NCBI RefSeq assembly: GCF_900005615.1
Contig: NZ_LN832559.1
Location: 1,952,837-2,016,836, forward strand
Direction of reading: 5' to 3'
DNA: 64,000 nt
Source: Paracoccus aminovorans
GTDB taxonomy: Bacteria > Pseudomonadota > Alphaproteobacteria > Rhodobacterales > Rhodobacteraceae
Positions 46,563 to 55,399 of the stretch are shown here, piece after piece. A program made the position numbers and the translations under genes. How positions within the stretch are numbered: the first letter of the stretch is position 1; each line of letters starts with the position of its first letter. Below the pieces are notes generated by a model, which did not search any database, was not told the DNA's origin, and was given only the letters and a program-made list of their open reading frames with translations.

Positions 46563-47557
46563 TGCGCGGCCTCCGCGCTTTTCTCGACGAAACGGTCGGT
46601 ATAGGTGGCGCTCAGGTCGATGTCGGCCTTGGCGACCTTGTCGTTGAACGTGCTCAGCACCGCCAGCGGGGTCTTGATCGCCTCGGGATCAATGATGCCG
46701 TCGGCCGAGAAGATCGGCATCGCGTTCGAGACGGCCTTGATATAGGTCTCGCGGTCGCCGGTGACGAAATCCTTGGGCAGGACGTCGACGATTTCCTCGG
46801 GCGAATGCTCATGCATCCATTTCAGCGCCTCGACCGTCGCGTCGGCGACCTTCTGCACCGTCTCGGGGTTCTTGTCGATGAAGCCCTGGGTTGCATAGAG
46901 CACCGAGGTCGGGTAGACGCCGCCATAGATCGAGGCCGCGCCCGCGTCCGAGCGGCCGTCGATCAGGATCTTGCCGATGCCGCGCTCGGTGATGATGGTC
47001 GCGGCGGGGTCGTAGTTCACCAGCAGGTCGATCTTGCCCTCTTGCAGCGCGGCGACGGCGGTGCCGCCAGAGCCCACGCCGATCAGCGACACGTCGTCGT
47101 CGCTCAGCCCGTGACGTTCGAGGTAATAGCGCACGAAGAAATCCGAGGACGAGCCCGGCGCAGTGATGCCGATCTTGGCGCCCTTGATGGTCTCGGGCTT
47201 GGCCGGGTCGAAGGTGCTGTCGGGACGCCCGGCCAGAACCAGCCCGGAATTCCGCGCCAGCTGGACGAAGGCCACCACATCCTTGTTCTGGGCCTGCATC
47301 TGGATGGTGTGGTCGTAGAAGCCGACGGCGATGTCGGTCGAACCCGCAACCAGCGCCTGCAGGGTCTTGGAGCCGCCCGAGGCGAAATTGTCGACCTGGA
47401 CCTCCAGCCCGTGCTTTTCGTAAAGGCCCAGCCCCTGCGCCACCGGGAACGGCAGGTTGTTGAGATTGAACGAGCCGACCGCGATGCGGACGTCCTCGGC
47501 CATCGCGGGAAAGGCGATGGCGGTCGACGCGGCCAGGGCCAGGATGATGTTGCGCAT
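46559..47557 (-). CDS. NitT/TauT-type periplasmic substrate-binding protein
   Basis: The 332-residue protein starts with a classic signal peptide (MRNIILALAASTAIAFPAMA, cleaved before ED). It continues as an NMT1/SsuA-like binding protein: VRIAVGSFNLNNLPFPVAQG, GLYEKHGLEVQVDNFASGGS and QALVAGSTDIAVGFYDHTIQ. It would deliver an unknown small organic anion or related compound to the permease. Its position after a PrpF-type tautomerase points to an aromatic or tricarboxylate-like substrate, which is inference. Confidence 0.9.
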   Translation of the reverse strand: MRNIILALAASTAIAFPAMAEDVRIAVGSFNLNNLPFPVAQGLGLYEKHGLEVQVDNFASGGSKTLQALVAGSTDIAVGFYDHTIQMQAQNKDVVAFVQLARNSGLVLAGRPDSTFDPAKPETIKGAKIGITAPGSSSDFFVRYYLERHGLSDDDVSLIGVGSGGTAVAALQEGKIDLLVNYDPAATIITERGIGKILIDGRSDAGAASIYGGVYPTSVLYATQGFIDKNPETVQKVADATVEALKWMHEHSPEEIVDVLPKDFVTGDRETYIKAVSNAMPIFSADGIIDPEAIKTPLAVLSTFNDKVAKADIDLSATYTDRFVEKSAEAAQ

Positions 47558-47581
47558 GGTTTGTTCCTCCGTTTTCAGGTT

Positions 47582-48661
47582 TCAGGCCGCGTGACGGCCG
47601 GTGTTCGGCTTTGCGAAGACATGGCCTTCGAACAATCGGCGAGCGGTGCGGATGATCCCGGCGACGACCTGGCCGTCGCGGCGTTCCAGCTGGACCTCCA
47701 GCCGGCCGCTCGGGTGCTCGATGGCGATGGTGGCCGGCAGTTCGGGCACACCGAAAGCGCGCGCCAGCACCGTGTCGGGCGTAATGGCGGCGGTGGCAAT
47801 CCCCACCGCCCCCGTGGTCGCCAGCGAGGGGTGGCATTCATGGGGCATGAAATAGCGCACCGAGAAGCGGCCGCCCTGGGTGGGGGGGCTGAACAGGACC
47901 GGCTTCGGGATAACCAGGTCCGAGACATCGCCCATGCCCATGGCCTGTCCCGCCTTGCAGCGCAGCGCCTCGAGCCGGGACAGCAGGTCGCGGTCGGCAT
48001 TCAGTTGCGCCGCGGTTTCATATCCGGTCAGGCCCAGCTCGGCCGCGGCCAGGATGATCATGGGCATGGCGCAGTCGATCGCCGTCAGAGCGATGCCGTC
48101 GATCACATCCGTCGCCCGGCCCGTGGGCAGCAGCCTGCCGGTCCGGGCCCCGGCCGCATCCAGGAAGGACAGCGCGATGGGCGCCGCCTGCCCCGGAACG
48201 CCGTCGATGCGCGCCTCGCCCAGGTAGCAGACCTTGCCGCCCGGCGTCGCCAGGGTCGCCTCGATCATCTTGTGGGTGTTGACGTTGTGGATCCGCACCC
48301 GCGTCCGCTCTCCGCGCGGCTCGACGAGGCCGGCCTCGATGGCGAAAGGCGCGACCGCCGCCAGCATGTTACCGCAGTTGGGCGAGGTGTCGACGATGTT
48401 CTGGTCCACGCGCACCTGCGCGAACAGGTAATCGACATCCGCGCCCGGAACCGAGCCGGGGCCGACGATGGCAACCTTGCTGGTCACCGGGTTGCCGCCG
48501 CCGATGCCGTCGATCTGCAGCGGATGGCCGGACCCCATCACCGACAGCAGCACCGCGTCGCGGGCGGCGGGATTCGCGGGCAGATCCGAGGCCAGGAAGA
48601 AGGGTCCTTTCGAGGTTCCGCCGCGCATCATCACGCAGGGGATTGGAATCAGGTCGTTCAT
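47582..48661 (-). CDS. PrpF-family isomerase, probably 4-oxalomesaconate tautomerase
   Basis: This 359-residue member of the PrpF/GalD family has the N-terminal IPCVMMRGGTSKGPFFLASD, IDGIGGGNPVTSKVAIVGPG, the catalytic-loop Cys in VDTSPNCGNMLAAVAPFAIE and a C-terminal RYFMPHECHPSLATTGAVG. Relatives interconvert oxalomesaconate tautomers in gallate and protocatechuate 4,5-cleavage pathways, or isomerise aconitate. ATG 48661 has AAGGA nine bases upstream, so the longer form is not needed. It heads the transport operon and is divergent from a LysR gene. Confidence 0.85.
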   Translation of the reverse strand: MNDLIPIPCVMMRGGTSKGPFFLASDLPANPAARDAVLLSVMGSGHPLQIDGIGGGNPVTSKVAIVGPGSVPGADVDYLFAQVRVDQNIVDTSPNCGNMLAAVAPFAIEAGLVEPRGERTRVRIHNVNTHKMIEATLATPGGKVCYLGEARIDGVPGQAAPIALSFLDAAGARTGRLLPTGRATDVIDGIALTAIDCAMPMIILAAAELGLTGYETAAQLNADRDLLSRLEALRCKAGQAMGMGDVSDLVIPKPVLFSPPTQGGRFSVRYFMPHECHPSLATTGAVGIATAAITPDTVLARAFGVPELPATIAIEHPSGRLEVQLERRDGQVVAGIIRTARRLFEGHVFAKPNTGRHAA

Positions 48662-48673
48662 CTTCCACAATCC

Positions 48674-48726
48674 TTGCATCAAGTGGCGCCACTAATGCAA
48701 TTTCCGCACCAATACGGGAAATGCAA
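48674..48726. promoter_or_regulatory. Divergent operator region with nested dyads
   Basis: Between the tautomerase and LysR starts lie a perfect 12-bp palindrome AGTGGCGCCACT (48682-48693), an outer TTGCAT/ATGCAA dyad around it (48674-48679 and 48695-48700), a TTTCC/GGGAAA pair and a second ATGCAA at 48721. This is a likely LysR binding region controlling both directions. Confidence 0.7.
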
Positions 48727-48733
48727 AGATCAC

Positions 48734-49639
48734 ATGGGACGATGCGTTTTGAACATTAATTGCGATATCCTCGACCTTCGCGCCTTTCTGCTGGTGGTGG
48801 AAACCGGCGGTTTCCATCGCGCGGCGGAAAAGCTGAACATTTCCCAGCCTGCGCTGACCCGGCGCATCCAGAAGCTGGAGCAGATCGTCGGCGCCCCCCT
48901 GCTGGAACGCACGACGCGCCACGTTGCCCCGACCGCGACCGGGGCCGAACTGCTGCCGCTGGTCCGGCGGCTGCTGGAGGAGTTCGATTCGACGCTGTTC
49001 TCGATTCGGGATGCGGGACAGGCGGGCGGGCATTTCACCATGGCCTGCGTGCCGACGGCGGCCTTCTATTTCCTGCCCGGCGTGATCCAGAAATACAGCG
49101 AACGCTATCCCAACATCCGCGTCAGCATCCTGGACCTGACGGCCACGGACGGCTTGCAGGCGGTCGCCCGGGGCGAGGCCGAATTCGGCATCAATTTCCT
49201 GGGAGGCACCGAGAACGGGCTGATTTTCGACAAGCTCGCCGACGACCCCTTCGTGCTGGCCGCGCGCCGCGATCATCCGCTGGCCAAGCTGGACCAGGTG
49301 CGCTGGAGCGATCTGGAGCCGCACCGCCTGATCACCGTCCACCGGGGCAGCGGGAACCGCACCTTGCTGGACGCGGGCCTGGCGCAGGAAAACATCAAGC
49401 TGCGGTGGTTCTACGAGGTGACGCATCTGTCCACCTCGCTGGGGCTGGTCGAGGCGGGCCTGGGCGTTTCAGTCCTGCCGCGGCTGGCGACGCCGTCCGA
49501 GGATCACCCCATCCTGGTGACGCGGCCGCTGGAGAACCCCCGCATCAACCGCACCATCGGCGTGGTGCGCCGCCAGGGCGCCCATCTGTCGCCGCCCGCG
49601 GACCGCTTCCTGTCTCTGCTGCTGGATATGTGGTCGTGA
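48734..49639 (+). CDS. LysR-family regulator of the tautomerase/ABC operon
   Basis: The 301-residue protein has a winged helix (LRAFLLVVETGGFHRAAEKL, NISQPALTRRIQKLEQIVGA) and the effector domain (HFTMACVPTAAFYFLPGVIQ, LDLTATDGLQAVARGEAEFG, GLGVSVLPRLATPS). It is transcribed away from the operon, the standard arrangement for an activator of the divergent genes. ATG 48734 is the first in-frame start. A TTG at 48749 is closer to the conserved domain and cannot be excluded. Confidence 0.9.
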   Translation: MGRCVLNINCDILDLRAFLLVVETGGFHRAAEKLNISQPALTRRIQKLEQIVGAPLLERTTRHVAPTATGAELLPLVRRLLEEFDSTLFSIRDAGQAGGHFTMACVPTAAFYFLPGVIQKYSERYPNIRVSILDLTATDGLQAVARGEAEFGINFLGGTENGLIFDKLADDPFVLAARRDHPLAKLDQVRWSDLEPHRLITVHRGSGNRTLLDAGLAQENIKLRWFYEVTHLSTSLGLVEAGLGVSVLPRLATPSEDHPILVTRPLENPRINRTIGVVRRQGAHLSPPADRFLSLLLDMWS

Positions 49640-50117
49640 GCCATGGAGCTTGCCGTACCCCCGGGAGCTATCCGCCGCGGCGCTCAAAGCCTCGGGCGGG
49701 GAACCCGCGGGCCCTGCGCTCGCCGGCACGTTCATGGTGCGGCGCCACTTGCTGCTTCCCGGCGATCGCAAGCCCAAGGCAACGCTCCTTTGCGCTGACA
49801 CGTTCATGGTCCGGCACTGCTCGGCATAACCCGGTGATCCAACGCCCGAGGTATCGCTTGCCATGACCCGCACCGGGGGCGATGCCATTGGCTTCAAACA
49901 GGTGTTCTTGTCGCGCAATCCGCTGGCCGGTGATGTGGCCCCGGCGATCTTGCCTGACGATTGATCCGGGTCAAAAAGGAAAAGGGCGCTGCATGTCTGC
50001 ACCACCCCGCCCTTGCGGGGATTGCCCGCGCAACCGCCCGGATACTTTTCCGCCCTTCCGGACCGCCTCTCAACCAGATGAAGTCAAAGAGAAAATCGGC
50101 CCAAGGGCACAAGATCG
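49640..50117. other. Gene-poor stretch with a repeat pair and an FNR-type site
   Basis: These 478 bases contain no convincing gene. Two near-identical 17-base segments, CACGTTCATGGTSCGGC, occur at 49727-49743 and 49799-49815. An FNR-like site is at 49961-49974. A frame following it would begin MSAPPRPCGDCPRNRPDTFP and run into antisense of the L33 gene, so if it is real, only its first part could be a true gene. Confidence 0.5.
49961..49974. promoter_or_regulatory. FNR-type binding site
   Basis: TTGATCCGGGTCAA matches the FNR/FnrP consensus TTGAT-N4-ATCAA at nine of ten positions. No obvious anaerobic gene follows in either direction, so the site may be an orphan left after rearrangement or serve a small unrecognised gene. 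Confidence 0.55.
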
Positions 50118-50285
50118 TTACTTGATCTTGCCTTCCTTGTATTCGACATGCTTGCGGGCAACCGGGTCGTATTTGTTGACCGTCATCTTTTCGGTCATGG
50201 TGCGGGCGTTCTTCTTGGTGACATAGAAGTGCCCGGTCCCGGCGCTCGAGTTCAGACGGATCTTGATCGTCGTCGGCTTCGCCAT
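50118..50285 (-). CDS. rpmG: 50S ribosomal protein L33
   Basis: The 55-residue protein has the full L33 sequence pattern: [40 protein letters not shown] and [10 protein letters not shown]. It has no CxxC pairs, so it is the zinc-free form. ATG 50285 is the only reasonable start. It stands alone, a common setting in Rhodobacterales. Confidence 0.97.
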   Translation of the reverse strand: MAKPTTIKIRLNSSAGTGHFYVTKKNARTMTEKMTVNKYDPVARKHVEYKEGKIK

Positions 50286-50426
50286 CTGTTTCGCTCCTGC
50301 TGCGGGGCAAAACGCCTGGCGCGACCCCGTGAAATCTCTTGGAAGCCGCCTTTTACCTGCCACGAGGTCGAAGTCAACCCGGAATCACCGGGAAAAACCG
50401 GACCATGGAGAGGCATCGGGAAAGAA

Positions 50427-50798
50427 CGCGCGGATGGCCTGTAAGCCGGATTCTGTTCCGGGGTCGCCCCCTTCGATGACCATTCCTCTGGCCCCGCCGT
50501 TGCCGACGGGATCGAGCTGCCAACCCGGACCTGCTGGGGCGAAGATGGCCCTGTCTTGCGACGCGCGGTCCCTATTCGGCATTGCTCCCGGTGGGGCTTG
50601 CCGTGCCGGTCCTGTCGCCAGTCCCGCGGTGGGCTCTTACCCCACCGTTTCACCCTTGCCTGCGGCGAACCGCCGGCGGTCTCATCTCTGTGGCGCTTTC
50701 CCTGGGGTTGCCCCCGCCGGGCGTTACCCGGCACCGTATCTTCATGGAGTCCGGACTTTCCTCGACGTCGCCGCCGCGGTCATCCGGCCATCCGCGCG
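50427..50798 (-). ncRNA. rnpB: RNase P RNA (rnpB), class A
   Basis: On the minus strand the gene has the conserved 5' block GAGGAAAGTCCGGACTCC, a central GGTGAAACGGTGGGGTAAGA block, and the 3' block ACAGAATCCGGCTTACAG. The ends pair perfectly as helix P1 (13 bp, CGCGCGGATGGCC with GGCCATCCGCGCG at 50427-50439). This catalytic RNA trims tRNA 5' ends. The ends are set from P1 and may be off by a few bases. Confidence 0.96.
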
Positions 50799-50803
50799 AG
50801 GCC

Positions 50804-50832
50804 CAGATAGGCCCGGCCGGCACCGAGGTCAA
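50804..50832 (-). promoter_or_regulatory. Promoter of rnpB
   Basis: Read on the minus strand, TTGACC (50827-50832), a 17-bp spacer and TATCTG (50804-50809) stand six to seven bases ahead of the P1 start of RNase P RNA, as expected for a housekeeping sigma-factor promoter. Confidence 0.7.
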
Positions 50833-51423
50833 GCGCCGCAGGGGTATTGGGAAAACGGAAAGATCAACCCTTGCGCCACCCTGCGGCGATCAGGGGCGGG
50901 CGGCGCTCGATCCCGACGGGCAGCGCATCGACGCGGGCGGATCGTCCATACCAACCCGCCGCGCGCCGCTGTCGCTGGTCGACGAGCATGGGGGAGCCTG
51001 GGGATGCCTTGACATTCCGCATGTGATCCTGCGCCATGGCGGTCATGCTGCCTGCCGCCTGGCGCGCCGCTTGGGGCTGCGGGCAAGAGCCGGATCGTGC
51101 ACGCAACCCCGGTGTCAAGCGAAGGCGGCCGCCGTGGTGCTGGTTGGCCGGGGCCATGCCGGCAAGGCCCCTGGAACTGTGTGGCGACAGCGCCTGGACG
51201 CTGGCGGATATGTCGCCAAAGTCTCGAGCCAGAGGGCGGCGACATTCCCTGTGTGAACCTGACAGCCGTTGATCATGCGGCCGCTTTGATCAGGGGCAGT
51301 CCAATCGCGGGGCTGAAAGCGGCGATCTCTGGATCGGGGCGCAAGGCAGGGAGTGCTGTTCGGCCGGCGGCTGTCGATGCAGACGCCAAACCACGCCCCG
51401 GCGGATACGGTTCGGGCTGCGCC
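50833..51423. other. Gene-poor stretch upstream of rnpB
   Basis: No gene is recognisable on either strand in these 591 bases. The open frames show GC-driven composition and no known motif. No repeat or RNA signature was seen apart from the MITE-like element that starts at its right edge. Confidence 0.5.
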
Positions 51424-51585
51424 CTAGCAGGCTGCTGAAAAAATCCCCGCGACACACCGGACAATAAGTGGAAGATTCGCCTCGAATCGCTCGGAAATGC
51501 CCTGTTTCCCAGCCGATCCCGGACGGACCCGGAAACATATTCTGTCCCCACGCCCTCTCGGGACTCTTTTCCAGCAGCCTGCTAG
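51424..51585 (-). repeat. MITE-like element, copy B, with near-perfect terminal inverted repeats
   Basis: A 162-bp non-coding element starts CTAGCAGGCTGCTGAAAA and ends with the inverse of CTAGCAGGCTGCTGGAAAA. The outer CTAG may be a 4-bp target duplication. CAGGCTGCTGAAAA ends are like those of IS1182-type transposons, so it may be mobilised in trans by such an IS. It is homologous to copy A at 25695-25850. The right CTAG contains the uvrD stop codon. Confidence 0.8.
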
Positions 51586-53966
51586 AATGGCACGTCGTCG
51601 GTGGACGCACCCGAGGCCGGCTGCACATAGCCTGCCTTGATGGTCTTGAAGCCGGTCGGGAATTCGACGGTCAGCGTGTCCTCGGCGATGCCCATCACCG
51701 TGCCGTTGCCGAATTTCCGGTGAAAGACCCGGTCGCCGACGGCAAAGCGCGCGGCCGGCTCGGCGTCGATGATCACCGGGGTTCTGTGCACCGGCTGCGC
51801 CCGGGCCGCGCTGCGTTCCTGCATCCGCTTCCAGCCCGGAGAATTGTAGACATCGACCTTGGCGGCACGGTCGTGCATCGAGGAGGTCGCGAAAGCCGCC
51901 GCCGCCCCGTAACCGCCGCCATAGAGGCCGGGCGGCGTCAGCACCTCGACGTGACCCTCGGGCAGTTCGTCGATGAAGCGCGAGGGCAAGGACGACTGCC
52001 ATTGCCCATACATGCGGCGGTTGCCGGCGAAGGTGATTGTCGCCAGTTCCTCGGCACGGGTGATGCCGACATAGGCGAGGCGCCGCTCTTCCTCGAGCCC
52101 CTTCATCCCGGATTCGTCCATGCTGCGCTGGCTGGGGAACAGGCCGTCCTCCCACCCCGGCAGGAAGACGATGGGATATTCCAGGCCCTTGGCGGCATGC
52201 AGCGTCATGATCGAGACCTGCTCGGCCTGCTCGCCCGAGTCGTTGTCCATGACCAGCGCGACATGTTCGAGGAAACCTTGCAGGTTCTCGAATTCCTCCA
52301 GCGCCTTGATCAACTCCTTGAGGTTGTCCAGCCGGCCCGGCGCGTCGGGGTTCTTGTCGTTCTGCCACATGGCGGTATAGCCGGATTCGTCCAGGATACG
52401 CTCGGCCAGTTCGACATGGTTCACGCGGCTGTCCAGCACGTCGGCGTGCCAGCGGCCCATGCTTTCGGTGAACTGGCGCAGCGCCGCGCCGCCCTTTCCG
52501 CCGATGCCCTGGGTGGCGACCACCGAGGCCGCGCCCTCCAAGAGCGAAAGGCCGCGATCGCGGGCCTCGCGCTGGATGGTCCGCACCGCCTTGTCGCCCA
52601 GGCCGCGTTTCGGCACGTTCACGATGCGCTCGAAGGCCAGGTCGTCGCTGGGGCTGACGGCAAGGCGGAAATAGGCCATGGCGTCGCGGATTTCCTGGCG
52701 TTCATAGAAGCGCGGGCCGCCGATCACCCGGTAAGGCAGGCCGATGGTCATGAAGCGGTCCTCGAAGGCGCGCATCTGATGGCTGGCGCGGACGAGGATG
52801 GCGATGTCGTTCAGGCTGCGGCGGCCGATGGAATGGCGGTGGCCGCCCTGGAAGGCCTCGATCTCTTCGCCGATCCAGCGCGCCTCGGCCTCGCTGTCCC
52901 AATGGCCGATCAGGCGCACCGGCTCGCCCCCCGTGGCATCGGTCCACAGCGTCTTGCCCAGGCGCCCCTTGTTCGCCGCGATCAGGCCGGAGGCGGCGGC
53001 CAGGATATGCGGGGTCGAGCGATAGTTCTGCTCCAGCCGGATCACCTGGGCGCCGGGGAAGTCGGTCTCGAACCGCAGGATGTTGCCGACCTCGGCGCCG
53101 CGCCAGCCATAGATCGACTGGTCGTCGTCGCCGACGCAGCAGATGTTGCGATGCGCTTTCGCCAGCAGCCGCAGCCACATGTATTGCGCGACGTTGGTGT
53201 CCTGATATTCGTCCACCAGGATATAGCGGAAACGGTCCTGCCATTGCTGCAGCACGTCGGGATGCGCCTGGAAGATGGTGACGCAATGCATCAGCAGATC
53301 GCCGAAATCGACGGCGTTCAGTTCCAGCAGCCGGCGCTGATAATCGGCATAGAGCTTGCCGCCCCAGCCGTCGAAGGCGCGTTCCTCGCCCCGGGGCAGG
53401 TTCGCGGGCGTCAGGCAGCGGTTCTTCCAGCCGTCGATCAGCCCGGCCAGCTGCCGGGCGGGCCAGCGCTTCTCGTCGATGTTCTCGGCCGCGATCAGCT
53501 GCTTCATCAGCCGGATCTGGTCGTCGGTGTCGAGGATGGTGAAGCTGGGTTTCAGATGCAGCGTGGCGTCGCCGACCAGTTCGGCATGGCGGCGCAGGAT
53601 CTTGACGCTGACGCTGTGGAAGGTGCCGAGCCAGGGCATGCCCTCGACCATTTCGCCCAGCAGGCGGCCGATGCGGTCCTTCATCTCGCGCGCGGCCTTG
53701 TTGGTGAAGGTCACGGCCAGGATCTGGCCCGGCCGCACCTTGCCCAGGGTCAGCAGATGCGCGATGCGGGTGGTCAGGGCCCGGGTCTTGCCGGTCCCTG
53801 CCCCGGCCAGCAGCAGCACGGGGCCGTCCAGAGCCTCGACCGCCGCGCGCTGCGCGTCGTTCAGCCCGTCCAGATAGGGCGCCGGTCGCGCCGCCATGGC
53901 GCGCTGCGACAGCGGCACCGGGGCGGCGGCAGCCTCGAAGGCGTCGGAATCGTCGAAATCGCTCAT
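51582..53966 (-). CDS. uvrD: ATP-dependent DNA helicase UvrD/PcrA (superfamily 1)
   Basis: The 794-residue helicase has the Q-motif LNDAQRAAVEALDGPVLLLA, Walker A GAGTGKT, motif Ia VTFTNKAAREMKDRIGRLLG, Walker B DEYQDTNVAQYMW, motif III DDDQSIYGWRGAE, motif IV QNYRSTPHIL, motif V MTLHAAKGLEYPIVFLPGWE and motif VI VGITRAEE. It acts in nucleotide excision and mismatch repair. ATG 53966 (MSDFDDSDAFEA) follows a LexA box by 42 bp. The stop TAG lies within the MITE-like element edge, directly after the usual short Pvc-like C-terminal beta domain (VGDRVFHRKFGNGTVMGIAE). Confidence 0.95.
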   Translation of the reverse strand: MSDFDDSDAFEAAAAPVPLSQRAMAARPAPYLDGLNDAQRAAVEALDGPVLLLAGAGTGKTRALTTRIAHLLTLGKVRPGQILAVTFTNKAAREMKDRIGRLLGEMVEGMPWLGTFHSVSVKILRRHAELVGDATLHLKPSFTILDTDDQIRLMKQLIAAENIDEKRWPARQLAGLIDGWKNRCLTPANLPRGEERAFDGWGGKLYADYQRRLLELNAVDFGDLLMHCVTIFQAHPDVLQQWQDRFRYILVDEYQDTNVAQYMWLRLLAKAHRNICCVGDDDQSIYGWRGAEVGNILRFETDFPGAQVIRLEQNYRSTPHILAAASGLIAANKGRLGKTLWTDATGGEPVRLIGHWDSEAEARWIGEEIEAFQGGHRHSIGRRSLNDIAILVRASHQMRAFEDRFMTIGLPYRVIGGPRFYERQEIRDAMAYFRLAVSPSDDLAFERIVNVPKRGLGDKAVRTIQREARDRGLSLLEGAASVVATQGIGGKGGAALRQFTESMGRWHADVLDSRVNHVELAERILDESGYTAMWQNDKNPDAPGRLDNLKELIKALEEFENLQGFLEHVALVMDNDSGEQAEQVSIMTLHAAKGLEYPIVFLPGWEDGLFPSQRSMDESGMKGLEEERRLAYVGITRAEELATITFAGNRRMYGQWQSSLPSRFIDELPEGHVEVLTPPGLYGGGYGAAAAFATSSMHDRAAKVDVYNSPGWKRMQERSAARAQPVHRTPVIIDAEPAARFAVGDRVFHRKFGNGTVMGIAEDTLTVEFPTGFKTIKAGYVQPASGASTDDVPF

Positions 53967-54008
53967 GCCGGCAGCATAGTCCGACTGGGTGCACGGGGAA
54001 AGCCTATC

Positions 54009-54023
54009 GTTCTCATTTCGTTC
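54009..54023. promoter_or_regulatory. LexA (SOS) box of uvrD
   Basis: GTTC-TCATTTC-GTTC is a perfect alphaproteobacterial LexA direct repeat, 42 bp upstream of the uvrD start. It overlaps the last codons of the upstream small gene, whose stop is at 54022-54024. Confidence 0.92.
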
Positions 54024-54324
54024 ACAAGTTGCCCAGCAGCGAGAAAAGGCTCGTGTGGGCAACAAAAGCCAGCGCAAGCAAAGCCACGCCCATCAAGGAA
54101 AAACGGATGCGGGTGCGGCGGTTGCGCGGGTGATGCCAGTCCAGAAAGCCCTGCCCGTCGAACAGCGGATTGGCGTGCAGCATCGCGAAGGCCAAAGGGC
54201 CAGACGCCCGCCTTTCGGCCGAGCGTCTTGTGCGCCATTCAGGATAGCGATGGCTCAGACACAGCCAGACTGCCGCCAGCCGGGCCGCCAGAAGACACAC
54301 CAGACCGCTGAGCAACCAGAGCAT
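54022..54324 (-). CDS. Small membrane protein of unknown function
   Basis: The 100-residue product has an N-terminal transmembrane helix (MLWLLSGLVCLLAARLAAVW), a central polar stretch with HRYPEWRTRRSAERRASG and FDGQGFLDWHHPRNRRTR, and a C-terminal transmembrane helix (FSLMGVALLALAFVAHTSLF). I do not recognise the family. The start abuts the folE2 stop with no gap, suggesting coupled translation, and the stop lies in the uvrD LexA box. Confidence 0.7.
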   Translation of the reverse strand: MLWLLSGLVCLLAARLAAVWLCLSHRYPEWRTRRSAERRASGPLAFAMLHANPLFDGQGFLDWHHPRNRRTRIRFSLMGVALLALAFVAHTSLFSLLGNL

Positions 54325-55305
<981 letters not shown>

Positions 55306-55353
55306 GGTCGTCCTCCGGCTGGGCGGTCGGCTTGCTATGTGGGGATTGCGAAC

Positions 55354-55386
55354 CGTAAACAAAAGAGGCGCGCGGGCCTGCGCGCC
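55354..55386 (-). terminator. Rho-independent terminator of metZ
   Basis: On the minus strand, a GGCGCGC/GCGCGCC stem with a 6-nt loop is followed by TCTTTTGTTT, 14 bp after the metZ stop. It separates metZ from the codirectional folE2. Confidence 0.8.
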
Positions 55387-55399
55387 CCCTCGAAGCGGA

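Noticed and set aside
49882..50226. 114-codon plus-strand frame after the FNR-type site
   Set aside because: Its second half is antisense to the L33 gene and no family is recognisable.
50864..51157. 97-codon minus-strand frame upstream of rnpB
   Set aside because: Composition and lack of any motif or ribosome site suggest a chance frame.
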